DNA of 30,668 nt from an uncultured Oscillospiraceae bacterium (GCA_900547385.1 URGQ01000012.1:1-30668), one strand, 5' to 3'; numbered from the stretch's first letter, positions 15,666 through 24,979 are shown. Translations and numbers: made by a program. The notes: generated by a model not told the origin, from the letters alone.

Positions 15666-15698
15666 TTCTGGTTGCGGAGGGAGGATTTGAACCTCCGA
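15666..15698 (-). repeat. 33-bp duplicate of the tRNA-fMet 3' end (T-arm, acceptor strand and CCA)
   Basis: These 33 bases are identical to 15891-15923 in the initiator tRNA gene: T-stem/loop, acceptor 3' strand, CCA and 3 downstream bases. Upstream on the minus strand the sequence is not tRNA: no matching acceptor 5' strand (TGCGGAG or CGCGGAG) or anticodon arm can be found before 15850. It looks like a tRNA-derived repeat or an integration-type duplication, not a functional tRNA. Confidence 0.8.
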
Positions 15699-15850
15699 AG
15701 GCCCTCTTGCGGTGCCCGTCTCATTGCTCGCTTATGCGTCGCACTCGCCGACCGCTGCGCCAAATTCTTCTCCCTACATCCGCCACTGGCGGCGGTCGAA
15801 GAATTTGCCCCGGGTTAACCCTCCGGTCGAAGGTTCAAACCCCATTTTAC
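15699..15850 (-). repeat. Structured non-coding insert between the two tRNA 3' ends
   Basis: About 150 bases with no credible protein. CAAATTCTTC (15761-15770) and GAAGAATTTG (15798-15807) form a perfect 10-bp inverted repeat around a CCGCC/GGCGG hairpin (15780-15792). On the minus strand this structured segment runs directly into the tRNA-like 3' end and its terminator, so it could be a non-coding transcript. Peptides read through it (GGFEPPK-type) are typical database artefacts of tRNA ends. Confidence 0.4.
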
Positions 15851-15854
15851 AGCA

Positions 15855-15887
15855 AAAAACAATCCCCCGACCAAAAGGTCGAGGGGT
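15855..15887 (-). terminator. Minus-strand terminator of tRNA-fMet
   Basis: On the minus strand CCCCTCGACC pairs with GGTCGGGGG around TTTT, followed by a T-run (complement of AAAAAA at 15854-15859), 7 nt past the encoded CCA. Confidence 0.85.
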
Positions 15888-15893
15888 TATTTC

Positions 15894-15970
<77 letters not shown>

Positions 15971-16000
15971 ATATAAGGCACCTCTTCCGGGTGCCATATC

Positions 16001-16029
16001 ATATTAGCACAGTTGAATGCCCCTGTCAA
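16001..16029 (-). promoter_or_regulatory. Promoter of tRNA-fMet
   Basis: On the minus strand TTGACA (16029-16024), a 17 bp spacer, then TGCTAATAT with -10 at 16006-16001. A GGCACC/GGTGCC hairpin lies in the short leader. Confidence 0.85.
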
Positions 16030-16054
16030 GGGGAATTTTCGCCGCAGCAGAAGA

Positions 16055-16243
16055 TTACTCCTCCGGTGCGTCTTCGTGCTCTTCGCCGCCCAGGTATTCT
16101 ACCAGGTCCTCATCATCCAGTTCCTCGGTGCAGGCGGTGTGGTGACGGCGCAGCAGTACCATTACAGCGGCGGCCGCTCCCAGCAGGGCCACCAGCATGG
16201 CAATCACAGTGCCCCAGCAGCATTTGCATTTTTTGTTTTTCAT
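16055..16243 (-). CDS. Small single-pass membrane protein
   Basis: 62 residues: a Lys/Cys-rich start (MKNKKCKCCWG), one hydrophobic segment at about 12-31 (TVIAMLVALLGAAAAVMVLL), an RRHH stop-transfer patch, then a very acidic tail (EELDDEDLVEYLGGEEHEDA). A proper AAAGGAGA site lies upstream of ATG 16243, so translation is likely. No family recognised. The three clustered cysteines could bind metal or be lipidated or oxidised; this is speculation. Confidence 0.6.
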   Translation of the reverse strand: MKNKKCKCCWGTVIAMLVALLGAAAAVMVLLRRHHTACTEELDDEDLVEYLGGEEHEDAPEE

Positions 16244-16336
16244 CCGTTGTTTGTCTCCTTTCCGCGGCAGCCTGCCGCATTCCGTCTATATTATAATCCT
16301 TTTTTCCGCAAATAGCAATGCGCCGCAAAAAATGTT

Positions 16337-16365
16337 TTGGCATTCTCTGCATTCTGTGGTATAAT
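16337..16365 (+). promoter_or_regulatory. Promoter of the DUF3267-like gene
   Basis: TTGGCA (16337-16342), a 17 bp spacer and extended TGGTATAAT with -10 at 16360-16365. Confidence 0.85.
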
Positions 16366-16434
16366 GCATTTATCTGTAGGATTTTAGCCGATCCTGCCGC
16401 GCTTTATTTCAGTCAAAGTCAAGGAGGCACTCCC

Positions 16435-17025
16435 ATGAATCCCAATTCCTGCGAAGCCCTGCCCGGCAATTACCGCCAAACCCGCGAGATCGACTTTGTC
16501 AATCTTTCCCGGGAAAATATCATCGGTCTTCTGCTTACTCTCGTGCTGCTGGTCGGCCCGGTGCTGCTGGTTCTGCCCAGCCATCCCTTTATCCTGCTTT
16601 CTTCCGCCAAAAATACCGTCTTTTCCCTGATTTACTGCCTGGGCGCGTTCCTGCTTATGGTCGCTTCCATGCGCCTGCAGGCCAAGCTGCACGGCTTCTG
16701 CCTTTATAAAACATGCGGCTGCCCCGTTGAGTATGTTTCCATGGGATTTTATATTGTTGCCTGCACCGGCCGTATGTATGTCCGCCGCAACTCCTGGCTT
16801 ACCGGCACCCTCATTCCCGCCGTTGTTTGGTGCGGATTGCTGCTGGCTGCCGCTTTTGCCGTTTCGGAGCAGTGGTTCTGGATCCCGTTCCTGATGTTCC
16901 TCGTTTCCCTTTCCGGCTGGGCCGGTAAATTTGTGGCCATTGCGGTGGTGCTGGGCCAGCCCGCCGGCAGCTACCTGCAGGATAACGGCGGCTCCATCAA
17001 GGTATATACCCCCGCGGAGGTTTGA
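16435..17025 (+). CDS. DUF3267-like membrane protein lacking the metalloprotease motif
   Basis: 196 residues with about four membrane segments (residues ~26-50, 60-80, 120-145, 150-175). The layout resembles DUF3267 putative membrane zincins. Where those carry HExxH the sequence reads RLQAKLHGF (first His to Gln, Glu to Ala), and the GDI-like C-terminal motif reads SGWAGKF. It is probably a non-catalytic member or a relative of unknown role. AAGGAGG precedes ATG 16435. The next gene begins 4 nt downstream, so they form an operon. Confidence 0.6.
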   Translation: MNPNSCEALPGNYRQTREIDFVNLSRENIIGLLLTLVLLVGPVLLVLPSHPFILLSSAKNTVFSLIYCLGAFLLMVASMRLQAKLHGFCLYKTCGCPVEYVSMGFYIVACTGRMYVRRNSWLTGTLIPAVVWCGLLLAAAFAVSEQWFWIPFLMFLVSLSGWAGKFVAIAVVLGQPAGSYLQDNGGSIKVYTPAEV

Positions 17026-17028
17026 CCC

Positions 17029-17691
17029 ATGGCATACTGGATGACACACCTGCGGGTAACGGAAGCTCTGCTGCGCTGCCTGCCGGAGGGAATCTCCCTC
17101 CCCCATTATTACGCCGGTTCCATTGCGCCGGATTGCGGCCGCACCGAGTGGAATGAGGACGGTACACCGCGTTATCTCCCTGGCCGGGTGGTGACCCACT
17201 GGCTGAAGAAGGATGAAGCACTGGACCGCTGCCTCATTGATTTTGAGGGCTTCTACAATGCAATGATGCCCCAGGCGGCCGATGATGGGGCCCGTGCCTT
17301 CTACTGGGGATATTATATTCACCTTATTACTGATGCCATGTGGCAGGAACGGGTGCTGCGTCCCCGCCGGGAATCCCTTGCGGATCCTTCCAAGGAGAAC
17401 ATTGCCGCCATGCGGGCCGATCTGAAGCTGGCCGATTTGGCCGATTATCGGGAAAATCCCCACTACCCTCCGCTGGAGATCCTGCGCAATACCCCCTCCT
17501 TCCCCAACCGCTACCTCGACTACTACGCCGAGGACGACATTGAAAACCAGGTGCATGGCATCCCCCAGCGCCTGGCAGAGGAAGCCGCCACTGCTGAGGA
17601 AAGTCTTTGGCTTTCCCCGGAGGAGCGCGATGAATTTATTATGTTTGCCACCGCCAAGTGCATGCAGATGGTGCGTGCCCACCTGGCTTAA
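17029..17691 (+). CDS. Zinc-dependent phospholipase C-like (PF00882-type) protein
   Basis: 220 residues. The order of histidine and aspartate motifs fits the zinc-dependent phospholipase C/S1-P1-like family often found in Clostridia: THLRVTEALL, HYYAGSIAPDCG, VTHWL and YWGYYIHLITDAMWQERV. These could supply the trinuclear metal ligands. There is no signal peptide, so it would be cytoplasmic, unlike clostridial alpha-toxin. The substrate is unknown. GCGGAGGT precedes ATG 17029; a terminator follows. Confidence 0.75.
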   Translation: MAYWMTHLRVTEALLRCLPEGISLPHYYAGSIAPDCGRTEWNEDGTPRYLPGRVVTHWLKKDEALDRCLIDFEGFYNAMMPQAADDGARAFYWGYYIHLITDAMWQERVLRPRRESLADPSKENIAAMRADLKLADLADYRENPHYPPLEILRNTPSFPNRYLDYYAEDDIENQVHGIPQRLAEEAATAEESLWLSPEERDEFIMFATAKCMQMVRAHLA

Positions 17692-17706
17692 TTTATCCAC
17701 CCACCG

Positions 17707-17736
17707 AAAGACCGCCTGCGGGCGGTCTTTTTCTTT
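17707..17736 (+). terminator. Rho-independent terminator
   Basis: AAAGACCGCC (17707-17716), TGCG loop, GGCGGTCTTT (17721-17730) and further Ts. Confidence 0.93.
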
Positions 17737-17754
17737 CTGCACTCCCGGCATTTG

Positions 17755-17784
17755 TTGACACCGTACTTTACCGCATGGTAGAAT
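17755..17784 (+). promoter_or_regulatory. Promoter of the lipoprotein gene
   Basis: TTGACA (17755-17760), an 18 bp spacer, then extended TGGTAGAAT with -10 at 17779-17784. Confidence 0.8.
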
Positions 17785-17848
17785 GAAAATAGGCAATTTT
17801 CCCGATTCCAGCTCAATTTTTTAGCGAACCGAAAAGGAGGCTATGACC

Positions 17849-18298
17849 GTGAACCACATCAAAAAATGCTTGCTTCTGCTGCTTGCTGTTCTGCTGCTGT
17901 GCTCCTGCGGCGTCCAGGATACCCCCGCGCCCGATCCGCAGCCCGCCCCGGCTGAAAGCTGCACCATCGGCGGCTCCTTTACCGCCACCGTCCGGGATGT
18001 GATCCCCGATTACTGCCTGGATGACACCACTCCGCTTGTCGCTGTCGTAACAGAGTTCCAGTCCCAGCCCTTTACTGTGTATGTAGGGGAGGAGCTTGGT
18101 AAAAAGCTGCTGGAGGAGCAGAACGGCCAGCCTCTCGTTTTTACCGTAACACCCCTTACCGTTGACCGCAGCAGGGAAGAAGTGCAGAAGCTTTCGACCG
18201 CCTCTCTCCTGCGGGAATTCAACCTGCAAATCACCGATTGCCGCCCCGCCGAAGATGGTGAACTCGGGTTGGAAAGTCTGCACCTTACCATCGAATAA
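17849..18298 (+). CDS. Putative lipoprotein of unknown function
   Basis: 149 residues. Signal peptide with a long Leu-rich core and lipobox LCSC near residue 20, so it is predicted to be lipid-anchored outside the membrane. A short Pro-rich linker (DTPAPDPQPAPA) precedes a compact domain of ~110 residues that I do not recognise. GTG 17849 is preferred to ATG 17843 because AAGGAGG ends 8 nt before the GTG but only 2 nt before the ATG. Monocistronic, with its own promoter and terminator. Confidence 0.75.
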   Translation: MNHIKKCLLLLLAVLLLCSCGVQDTPAPDPQPAPAESCTIGGSFTATVRDVIPDYCLDDTTPLVAVVTEFQSQPFTVYVGEELGKKLLEEQNGQPLVFTVTPLTVDRSREEVQKLSTASLLREFNLQITDCRPAEDGELGLESLHLTIE

Positions 18299-18322
18299 TT
18301 TTACCGATAATATCCGCACTGC

Positions 18323-18353
18323 AACACCGCCTGGCTGTGGCGGTGTTTTTTTA
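18323..18353 (+). terminator. Terminator after the lipoprotein gene
   Basis: AACACCGCC (18323-18331) pairs with GGCGGTGTT (18339-18347), followed by TTTTT. Confidence 0.93.
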
Positions 18354-18400
18354 TGCCACGGGGATGGTTGCTTCGGGAAAGACCGTGCCGGGCCAGGGAA

Positions 18401-18449
18401 GGGGCGCAGCCCGGCGGCTTTGCCGCCTAAGGCGCGGGGGCTGCGCCCC
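18401..18449. repeat. REP-like palindromic element, copy A
   Basis: Outer arms GGGGCGCAGCCC and GGGCTGCGCCCC enclose GGCGGC-TTT-GCCGCC. The same outer arms around different inner hairpins occur at 21759-21837. It sits between the terminator of the lipoprotein gene and the end of hemW. Confidence 0.65.
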
Positions 18450-18513
18450 ATCCTGCCCTCCGCACCCACCAGCAAAAAAGAGCCGCCCTTCAGCAGCCCC
18501 TTTCCCGCGCCGC

Positions 18514-19614
18514 TTACCCCAGCAGCGCCACGATAATGGAATTACTCAGCAAAAAGCCCCGGTCGGTCAGCGCGATACGCTCCTCATCCGCCCGCAGCAG
18601 CCCCGCCTTTTGCAGCGGCTCCGCCCGCCGCAGCAGAGCGGCATAGTCCTGCCCGTAGCGGGCCGCCAGCACCGGGATCAGTCCCTCCGCCAGCCGCAGA
18701 GAAAGCATCAGCGCTTCCTCCCAGTCCCCACCGGGGCCGTCAACCAGCGGCAGCCGCCACACGTCCTCCGCCGCGAGGAACTGCGTCATGTCCTCACGGA
18801 AACGGAACCGCCGCCCCTCATGGTAGCTGGCCGCCCCCGGTCCAATGCCCAGGTACTCACCCAGCTGCCAGTACACGGTGTTGTGCCGGCTCTCATAGCC
18901 AGGCTGCGCCGCGTTGCTGATCTCATAATGCCGCAGCCCCGCCTGTTCCAGCACCTTATAGTAGGCCAGGTAGCACTCCGCTGCTGTGTCCTCATCGGGA
19001 CAGCGCTGTGCCATTCCCATCCGGTCAAAGGCTGTCCCCGGCTCAATTTTCAACAGATAGGAGGAAAGATGCGGCACCCCCAGCGAAAGGCCGTATTCCG
19101 CCAGCCTCGCCGCCTTTTCGGGGGTCTGTCCCGGCGTCGCCAGCATAAAATCCGCCGAGATATTCTGGAAGCCAGCTGCCTTTGCCATCGCCACCGCCGC
19201 TTCGCCCTCCGCTGCGGTGTGGCCGCGTCCCAGCAGACGCAGCATCTCATCCTCGCAGTCCTGCAGGCCAAAGGAGATGCGGTTAAAGCCCGCTTCCCGC
19301 AGTTCCTCCAGCAGCTTCGGCGTCACGGTTCCCGGGTTCGCTTCCACCGTGATTTCGACATCCTCCGCCACCGGCCGTCGGCGGCGTACCGCCTCCAGCA
19401 CAGCGATAAGCCCCATCCCCAGCAGCGTCGGCGTCCCTCCGCCAAAGTAGACAGTCTGTATTTCATGGTCCTCCAGCGGGGCGGTTTCCACTGCCTGCAC
19501 CAGTGCCGTGGTGTACGGCTCCCGCAGGGTTAGCGGGCACCCGCTGTAAAAGCCGCAGTACCCGCACCGGCTGCGGCAGAACGGCACATGGAAATATAGG
19601 CTTATCGGCTTCAT
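18514..19614 (-). CDS. hemW: HemW-type radical SAM protein (coproporphyrinogen III oxidase-like)
   Basis: 366 residues. Radical-SAM cysteines C13, C17 and C20 (CRSRCGYC), then the SAM-binding VYFGGGTPTLL, EANPGT and ISFGLQDCED. The C-terminal HemN-like domain has HNTVYWQLGEYLGIGPGAASY. HemW proteins act as haem chaperones rather than oxidases. ATG 19614 was chosen because HemW proteins begin right there and GGGGGAGA lies upstream; a frame extended to 19692 adds a low-complexity arginine-rich leader. It is divergent from lepA, a common companion. Confidence 0.92.
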   Translation of the reverse strand: MKPISLYFHVPFCRSRCGYCGFYSGCPLTLREPYTTALVQAVETAPLEDHEIQTVYFGGGTPTLLGMGLIAVLEAVRRRRPVAEDVEITVEANPGTVTPKLLEELREAGFNRISFGLQDCEDEMLRLLGRGHTAAEGEAAVAMAKAAGFQNISADFMLATPGQTPEKAARLAEYGLSLGVPHLSSYLLKIEPGTAFDRMGMAQRCPDEDTAAECYLAYYKVLEQAGLRHYEISNAAQPGYESRHNTVYWQLGEYLGIGPGAASYHEGRRFRFREDMTQFLAAEDVWRLPLVDGPGGDWEEALMLSLRLAEGLIPVLAARYGQDYAALLRRAEPLQKAGLLRADEERIALTDRGFLLSNSIIVALLG

Positions 19615-19755
19615 CCCGGCATCTCCCCCACAATTCTCTGCAGCACCCCATCGGGCGCGCCTCCGCTCTTCAGGGCCGACCCTCCGTTTCACTTCGGGCA
19701 GCCCTTTTCCGCTGCGGCGCGCCCTCTCCGGGTCGCCGCCCTGTAAACTGCTCCT

Positions 19756-19764
19756 ATTTTACCA
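19756..19764 (-). promoter_or_regulatory. Extended -10 promoter driving hemW
   Basis: On the minus strand TGGTAAAAT with -10 at 19761-19756 and a poor -35. It implies a leader of about 130 nt. Confidence 0.45.
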
Positions 19765-19794
19765 TATCTGTTTTCATTGTGCCACTCCCCATTC

Positions 19795-19823
19795 TTGTTT
19801 TTCCCTCGCCTTTGTGCTATAAT
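19795..19823 (+). promoter_or_regulatory. Promoter of lepA
   Basis: TTGTTT (19795-19800), a 17 bp spacer and extended TGCTATAAT with -10 at 19818-19823. Confidence 0.8.
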
Positions 19824-19860
19824 AAATTGTTAATTTGTATCTATTAACCGGAGGAACGCC

Positions 19861-21666
<1,806 letters not shown>

Positions 21667-21680
21667 TTTTCCGTTTTATT

Positions 21681-21720
21681 CCCCTGTCCCGAATTTTCTC
21701 GGGGCAGGGGTTTCTTTTTC
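21681..21720 (+). terminator. Terminator after lepA
   Basis: CCCCTGTCCCGA (21681-21692) pairs with TCGGGGCAGGGG (21699-21710) with one G-T, then TTTCTTTTTC. Confidence 0.93.
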
Positions 21721-21758
21721 TCCTCCTTCGCCAGCCTCTGCCGGACCATAGCCTCACC

Positions 21759-21837
21759 GGGCGCAGCCCGCTCCGGCTCCGCCGGAGCAAAGCAGTCTCC
21801 GCCTGCTTTCGCCGCCTACGGCGGCGGGGCTGCGCCC
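21759..21837. repeat. REP-like palindromic element, copy B
   Basis: Outer arms GGGCGCAGCCC and GGGCTGCGCCC as in copy A, with three inner hairpins: GCTCCGGC-TCC-GCCGGAGC, AAAGCAG/CTGCTTT and CGCCGCC/GGCGGCG. No coding sequence lies here. The next 200 bases (to about 22040) are pyrimidine-rich and show nothing I can name. Confidence 0.65.
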
Positions 21838-22071
21838 TCCCACTTCCCCACTCACCCCATCAGACCACCCGCTGTCTCCCTCTTACACCCCGTCTCCCGG
21901 CGGGCTCGCTTCGCTCGCCCCCTTTGTCCTTTCTCCCCAAATTTCCGCCCCACACCGCCTGATTCTTGCTCCTTTTCCCACAAATTCCTTATCTCCCGAA
22001 TTTATCTCACTAAATTTTCCGTCAATTTTTGTCCTCTTTTCACAAATTTACGGATGGAAAAAGAAAAAATC

Positions 22072-22100
22072 TTGCAATCCTGTCGGGCCGGTGATATTCT
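22072..22100 (+). promoter_or_regulatory. Promoter of the HutP-leader operon
   Basis: TTGCAA (22072-22077), a 17 bp spacer and extended TGATATTCT with -10 at 22095-22100. Transcription would begin around 22106-22108, at the edge of the first NAG triad. Confidence 0.65.
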
Positions 22101-22201
22101 AAATTTAGTAAAGAGAAAAGAGAATATTGCAATTACTGAGTATCGCGCGGGTCCGCCCGCCATGAGTAAGCCTTACATAACCAGTAACGAGCAGAGAGTA
22201 G
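22101..22201 (+). promoter_or_regulatory. HutP-type RNA leader with two NAG triads
   Basis: Site I: TAG 22106, GAG 22113 and GAG 22120. Site II: CAG 22182, GAG 22189 and GAG 22196. Each triad has an exact 7-nt period (NAG-N4-NAG-N4-NAG), the spacing recognised by B. subtilis HutP. Between them is a tight hairpin, GCGGG-TCCG-CCCGC (22147-22160). The last triplet of site II lies in the 5' strand of the terminator stem (22193-22198), so a bound protein would prevent the terminator from forming. A HutP-family gene is in the same operon. Confidence 0.75.
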
Positions 22202-22254
22202 ATTCCGCTATGGGATGTCCTTCCCATAGTGCGTGTTTGCTCTCTTTTTGTTTT
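22193..22254 (+). terminator. Leader terminator (regulated, antitermination target)
   Basis: Outer stem AGAGAG (22193-22198) with CTCTCT (22240-22245), inner stem-loop CTATGGGA/TCCCATAG (22208-22229), then TTTTTGTTTT. It lies before the first gene of the operon, so it must be overcome for expression. Confidence 0.75.
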
Positions 22255-22336
22255 ATCCACCGGGTTCGGCCGGCCGGGTGGGTAGCGCCCCAAAGAAAGA
22301 CAATAGATAATGTGATATTCACAGGAGGTTGTTTGA

Positions 22337-23038
22337 ATGGATTATTTACAGATCGCCAATAGCTGGCCGGTATGGCTGTGCGCGGGTGCCTGCGTCGCCA
22401 TCATCGTGGTTCAGGCTGTCGCTTTTGCCAAGCTGTGCTACAAAAACGCCCCGCTGGTCGGCCTTTCCAAGGCTGACTGCACCAAGAGCTTCAAGTGCGG
22501 TATGGTTACCGCCGTTGGCCCGTCCCTGTCCTGCTTCATCGGTGCCATCAGCATGATCACCGTTGTCGGCGGCCCTCTGGCCTGGATGCGTCTTTCCATG
22601 ATCGGTGCTGCCGCTACCGAGCTGACCGCTGCTTCCACCGGTGCTGCCGCCTATGGCGTGGAAATGGGTGCCGCTGGCTACGATATCACCGTTATGGCCA
22701 ACTCTTGGCTCACCATGGCCCTCAATGGCTGCGGCTGGCTGCTGGTCGTTGTCCTGCTCACTCCCCGCATGGAAGGCCTCCGTCAGAAGGTCGGCGGCGG
22801 CGATGATGTCTGGATGGGTCTTATCACCCTGTCCGCCTCCATCGGCCTGTTCGGCTACATGGCTTCCCAGTACTACAATAAGATCGTTGTCGATCCTGCT
22901 CAGGCTTGGTCCTGCATCGCCGGCTCCATCGTCATGGTCGCCTGCGTTAAGCTCAGCAAGAAGATGCCCTGGCTCAAAGAATACGGCCTTGGTATCGCCA
23001 TTGTACTCGGCATCGTCGTCGGTGCCCTTGTCAAGTAA
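22337..23038 (+). CDS. DUF5058 family membrane protein, probable transporter component
   Basis: 233 residues with about six hydrophobic segments (e.g. 9-30, 55-80, 118-140, 155-175, 190-208, 216-233). Matches the DUF5058 pattern (WPVWLCAGACVAIIVVQA near the N-terminus). The function is unproven; DUF5058 genes tend to stand beside a second membrane protein and a metallopeptidase, as here, which suggests uptake of amino acids or small peptides. ACAGGAGG precedes ATG 22337. First gene after the regulated leader. Codons end mostly in C or T, as in strongly expressed genes of this window. Confidence 0.8.
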   Translation: MDYLQIANSWPVWLCAGACVAIIVVQAVAFAKLCYKNAPLVGLSKADCTKSFKCGMVTAVGPSLSCFIGAISMITVVGGPLAWMRLSMIGAAATELTAASTGAAAYGVEMGAAGYDITVMANSWLTMALNGCGWLLVVVLLTPRMEGLRQKVGGGDDVWMGLITLSASIGLFGYMASQYYNKIVVDPAQAWSCIAGSIVMVACVKLSKKMPWLKEYGLGIAIVLGIVVGALVK

Positions 23039-23059
23039 TCGAAAAGGAGGATTGAAACA

Positions 23060-23716
23060 ATGGATCAGTATGCAAAGAGTTTTACGAAGCCCTCGATCCG
23101 GATCGGTACTATCACCGTAATCCTGGCCATGGTCGGCAGCTTCTTCCCCAACATCTACCTTTACCTGGCCTACGGCATTTGGCCGGATGCTTCTCATATG
23201 TTCTCTGCCTGGGGCAGCATTGCCATGGCGTTCGGCGCCTTCTACCTGGTAGAGCCCATCTCCTACTTCCCGGTGTTCGGCCCTTCCGGCACCTACATCG
23301 GCATCCTTTCCGGTAACATTTCTCAGATCCGTCTGCCCGCGGCTTCCACCGCGCAGGATGTTCTGGGTGTCGAACCCGCCTCCCATAAGGGCGAGATCGT
23401 TGGTATCCTGGCCATCTGCGGCTCGGTTGTTACCAATATCCTGTTCCTCACCGTCGCGGTCGTCGCCGGCTCCACTCTGCTGTCCTTCCTGCCGGATTCC
23501 GTTACCGCTGCCATGGCGAACTACATCCTACCCTCCCTGTTCGGTGCCTGCTTCGCCTCCATGGCTGTTAAGAAGCTCAAGATCGCCCTGTATGCGCTGC
23601 CCATCGCCATCATCCTGCGCCTGCTTGGTGTTGCGGCCTGGATCACCATCGTCTGCAGCATCTTCGGCACCATTCTCATCACCTACTTCCTCTACAAGAA
23701 GAAGCTGATCAAATAA
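23060..23716 (+). CDS. Membrane protein, probable partner of the DUF5058 protein
   Basis: 218 residues with about five to six membrane segments and a conserved-looking loop FGPSGTYIGILSGNISQIRLP (around 72-95). I do not recognise a named family. It starts 21 nt after the DUF5058 gene with AAAGGAGG upstream. The two together look like a two-component membrane transporter; this is inference from context. The short C-terminal tail YKKKLIK is cytoplasmic by the positive-inside rule. Confidence 0.75.
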   Translation: MDQYAKSFTKPSIRIGTITVILAMVGSFFPNIYLYLAYGIWPDASHMFSAWGSIAMAFGAFYLVEPISYFPVFGPSGTYIGILSGNISQIRLPAASTAQDVLGVEPASHKGEIVGILAICGSVVTNILFLTVAVVAGSTLLSFLPDSVTAAMANYILPSLFGACFASMAVKKLKIALYALPIAIILRLLGVAAWITIVCSIFGTILITYFLYKKKLIK

Positions 23717-23787
23717 CTTTCGCTGGTTAATTTTATAAATTGACAAGCCATTATCCCGCATTTTACACTGAAAAGAGGTAATCTATC

Positions 23788-24888
23788 ATGACTATGAAAG
23801 AAAGACTGCGTTCCCGCGTTGCGGAACTGACCTCCATCATCGGCGTTTCCGGCCATGAATGGGATGTTGCCAAGTACATCTTCGATGCCATCAAGGACGA
23901 TGTTGATACCATCGAGCAGCTGCCCAACGGCATCATCGTCGCCACCAAGAAGGGCGCCCATCCCGGCCCCCGTGTTATGGTCTCCGCCCATATGGATGAA
24001 GTCGGCTACGAAGTGAAGTCCGTCAGCCCCCAGGGCTACCTGTACTTCGATCAGATCGGCGGCGCCACCATCGCCTGCCTGCCCGGCCGCCGCGTGCTGG
24101 TCAAGGGTGAAAAGGGCGTAGTCAAGGGCGTTGTCGGCATCCGCGCCGGCCACCTCCTCACCCCCGAGCAGATCGCCAAGGCTCAGACCGTCACCCAGAG
24201 CTATGTTGATATCTGCGTTGGCAGCCGTGAGGAAGCCGAGGCCCTCGGCATCCATGCCGGCGCCCAGATCGTCCCTGATTCCCCCCTGGAGTCCATTGGC
24301 CCCGATGGCGATTACATCTGCACCCGCGCCGCTGACTGCCGCGCCCTCTGCGCTGTTATCATCGAAACCCTGAAGGAACTCAAGGCCGAGGATATCCACG
24401 GCGAAGTTGTTGCTGCTTTCAATATCATCGAAGAGACCACCGTCAAGGGCATTGCCGCCGCAACCAATAAGTACCCCTGCGAGTACGGCCTGTTCCTGGA
24501 TACCATCCCCTGCGGCGATGTTCCCGATGTTGATTTTGGCAAGGAGCTGCCCGTTGCCCTCAAGAAGGGTCCCGTCCTGCTGCACAGCCAGCTGTTCACG
24601 GGTCTGGGCCTGCGCGCCGGCAGCCATCCCAAGCTCGTTGAGGCCGTCCGCAACGCGGCCGAAAAGACCGGTGCCAATCACCAGGAATTCGCCTTTAACG
24701 GTGCTGGTTATGTCACCGATGCCGTAGGCGCCGTTCTCACCGGTATGGCTGTTGTCACCCTGGCGCTGCCCCGCCGTTATTCCCACTCTCCCGTGGAGCT
24801 GTTCCACATGAACGATATCTGCGATACCCAAAAGACCGTTGAAGAATTCCTCAAGAATGAAGTGGATCTCGGCCTTCTCCACAAATAA
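23788..24888 (+). CDS. M42-family metallo-aminopeptidase
   Basis: 366 residues. Fold and metal ligands of M42 (glutamyl aminopeptidase/tetrahedral aminopeptidase): SAHMDEVGYEV (H68, D70), D183 in AADCR, the catalytic pair E215/E216 in IIEETTVKG, D238 in LDTIPCGD and H333 in RRYSHSPVE. The usual DDR-G near D183 is ADCR, a mild divergence. It would form cytoplasmic dodecameric shells that trim short peptides. The 71-nt gap before it contains TTGACA (23740-23745) with only a weak -10, so a minor internal promoter is possible. It follows the putative transporter and precedes the HutP-family gene. Confidence 0.9.
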   Translation: MTMKERLRSRVAELTSIIGVSGHEWDVAKYIFDAIKDDVDTIEQLPNGIIVATKKGAHPGPRVMVSAHMDEVGYEVKSVSPQGYLYFDQIGGATIACLPGRRVLVKGEKGVVKGVVGIRAGHLLTPEQIAKAQTVTQSYVDICVGSREEAEALGIHAGAQIVPDSPLESIGPDGDYICTRAADCRALCAVIIETLKELKAEDIHGEVVAAFNIIEETTVKGIAAATNKYPCEYGLFLDTIPCGDVPDVDFGKELPVALKKGPVLLHSQLFTGLGLRAGSHPKLVEAVRNAAEKTGANHQEFAFNGAGYVTDAVGAVLTGMAVVTLALPRRYSHSPVELFHMNDICDTQKTVEEFLKNEVDLGLLHK

Positions 24889-24953
24889 TTCCCGCCCATA
24901 AGGGCACACCAGTATTACTCACCCAGGTATAAGCCAAAATAAAGCCGAACGAT

Positions 24954-24979
24954 CCCGGGGGAGCATTGTCTCTCCCGGG
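24954..24979 (+). promoter_or_regulatory. Strong intra-operon hairpin upstream of the HutP-family gene
   Basis: A ten-pair stem with arms 24954-24963 and 24970-24979 (one G-T pair, CCCGGG core) without a T-run. It may stabilise or be processed in the mRNA between the peptidase and the HutP-family gene. Confidence 0.45.

Noticed and set aside
15669..15850. A second complete tRNA gene with a long variable arm
   Set aside because: No 5' acceptor strand complementary to CTCCGCA and no anticodon arm could be found upstream of the T-arm.
22101..22254. A metabolite riboswitch or T-box in the leader
   Set aside because: No T-box motif, guanidine, glycine or other aptamer core that I could recognise; the NAG periodicity plus a HutP-like gene explain it better.
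22054..22362. 102-residue open frame across the leader before the DUF5058 gene
   Set aside because: It crosses the promoter and terminator, has no ribosome site and no family resemblance; the region behaves as RNA.
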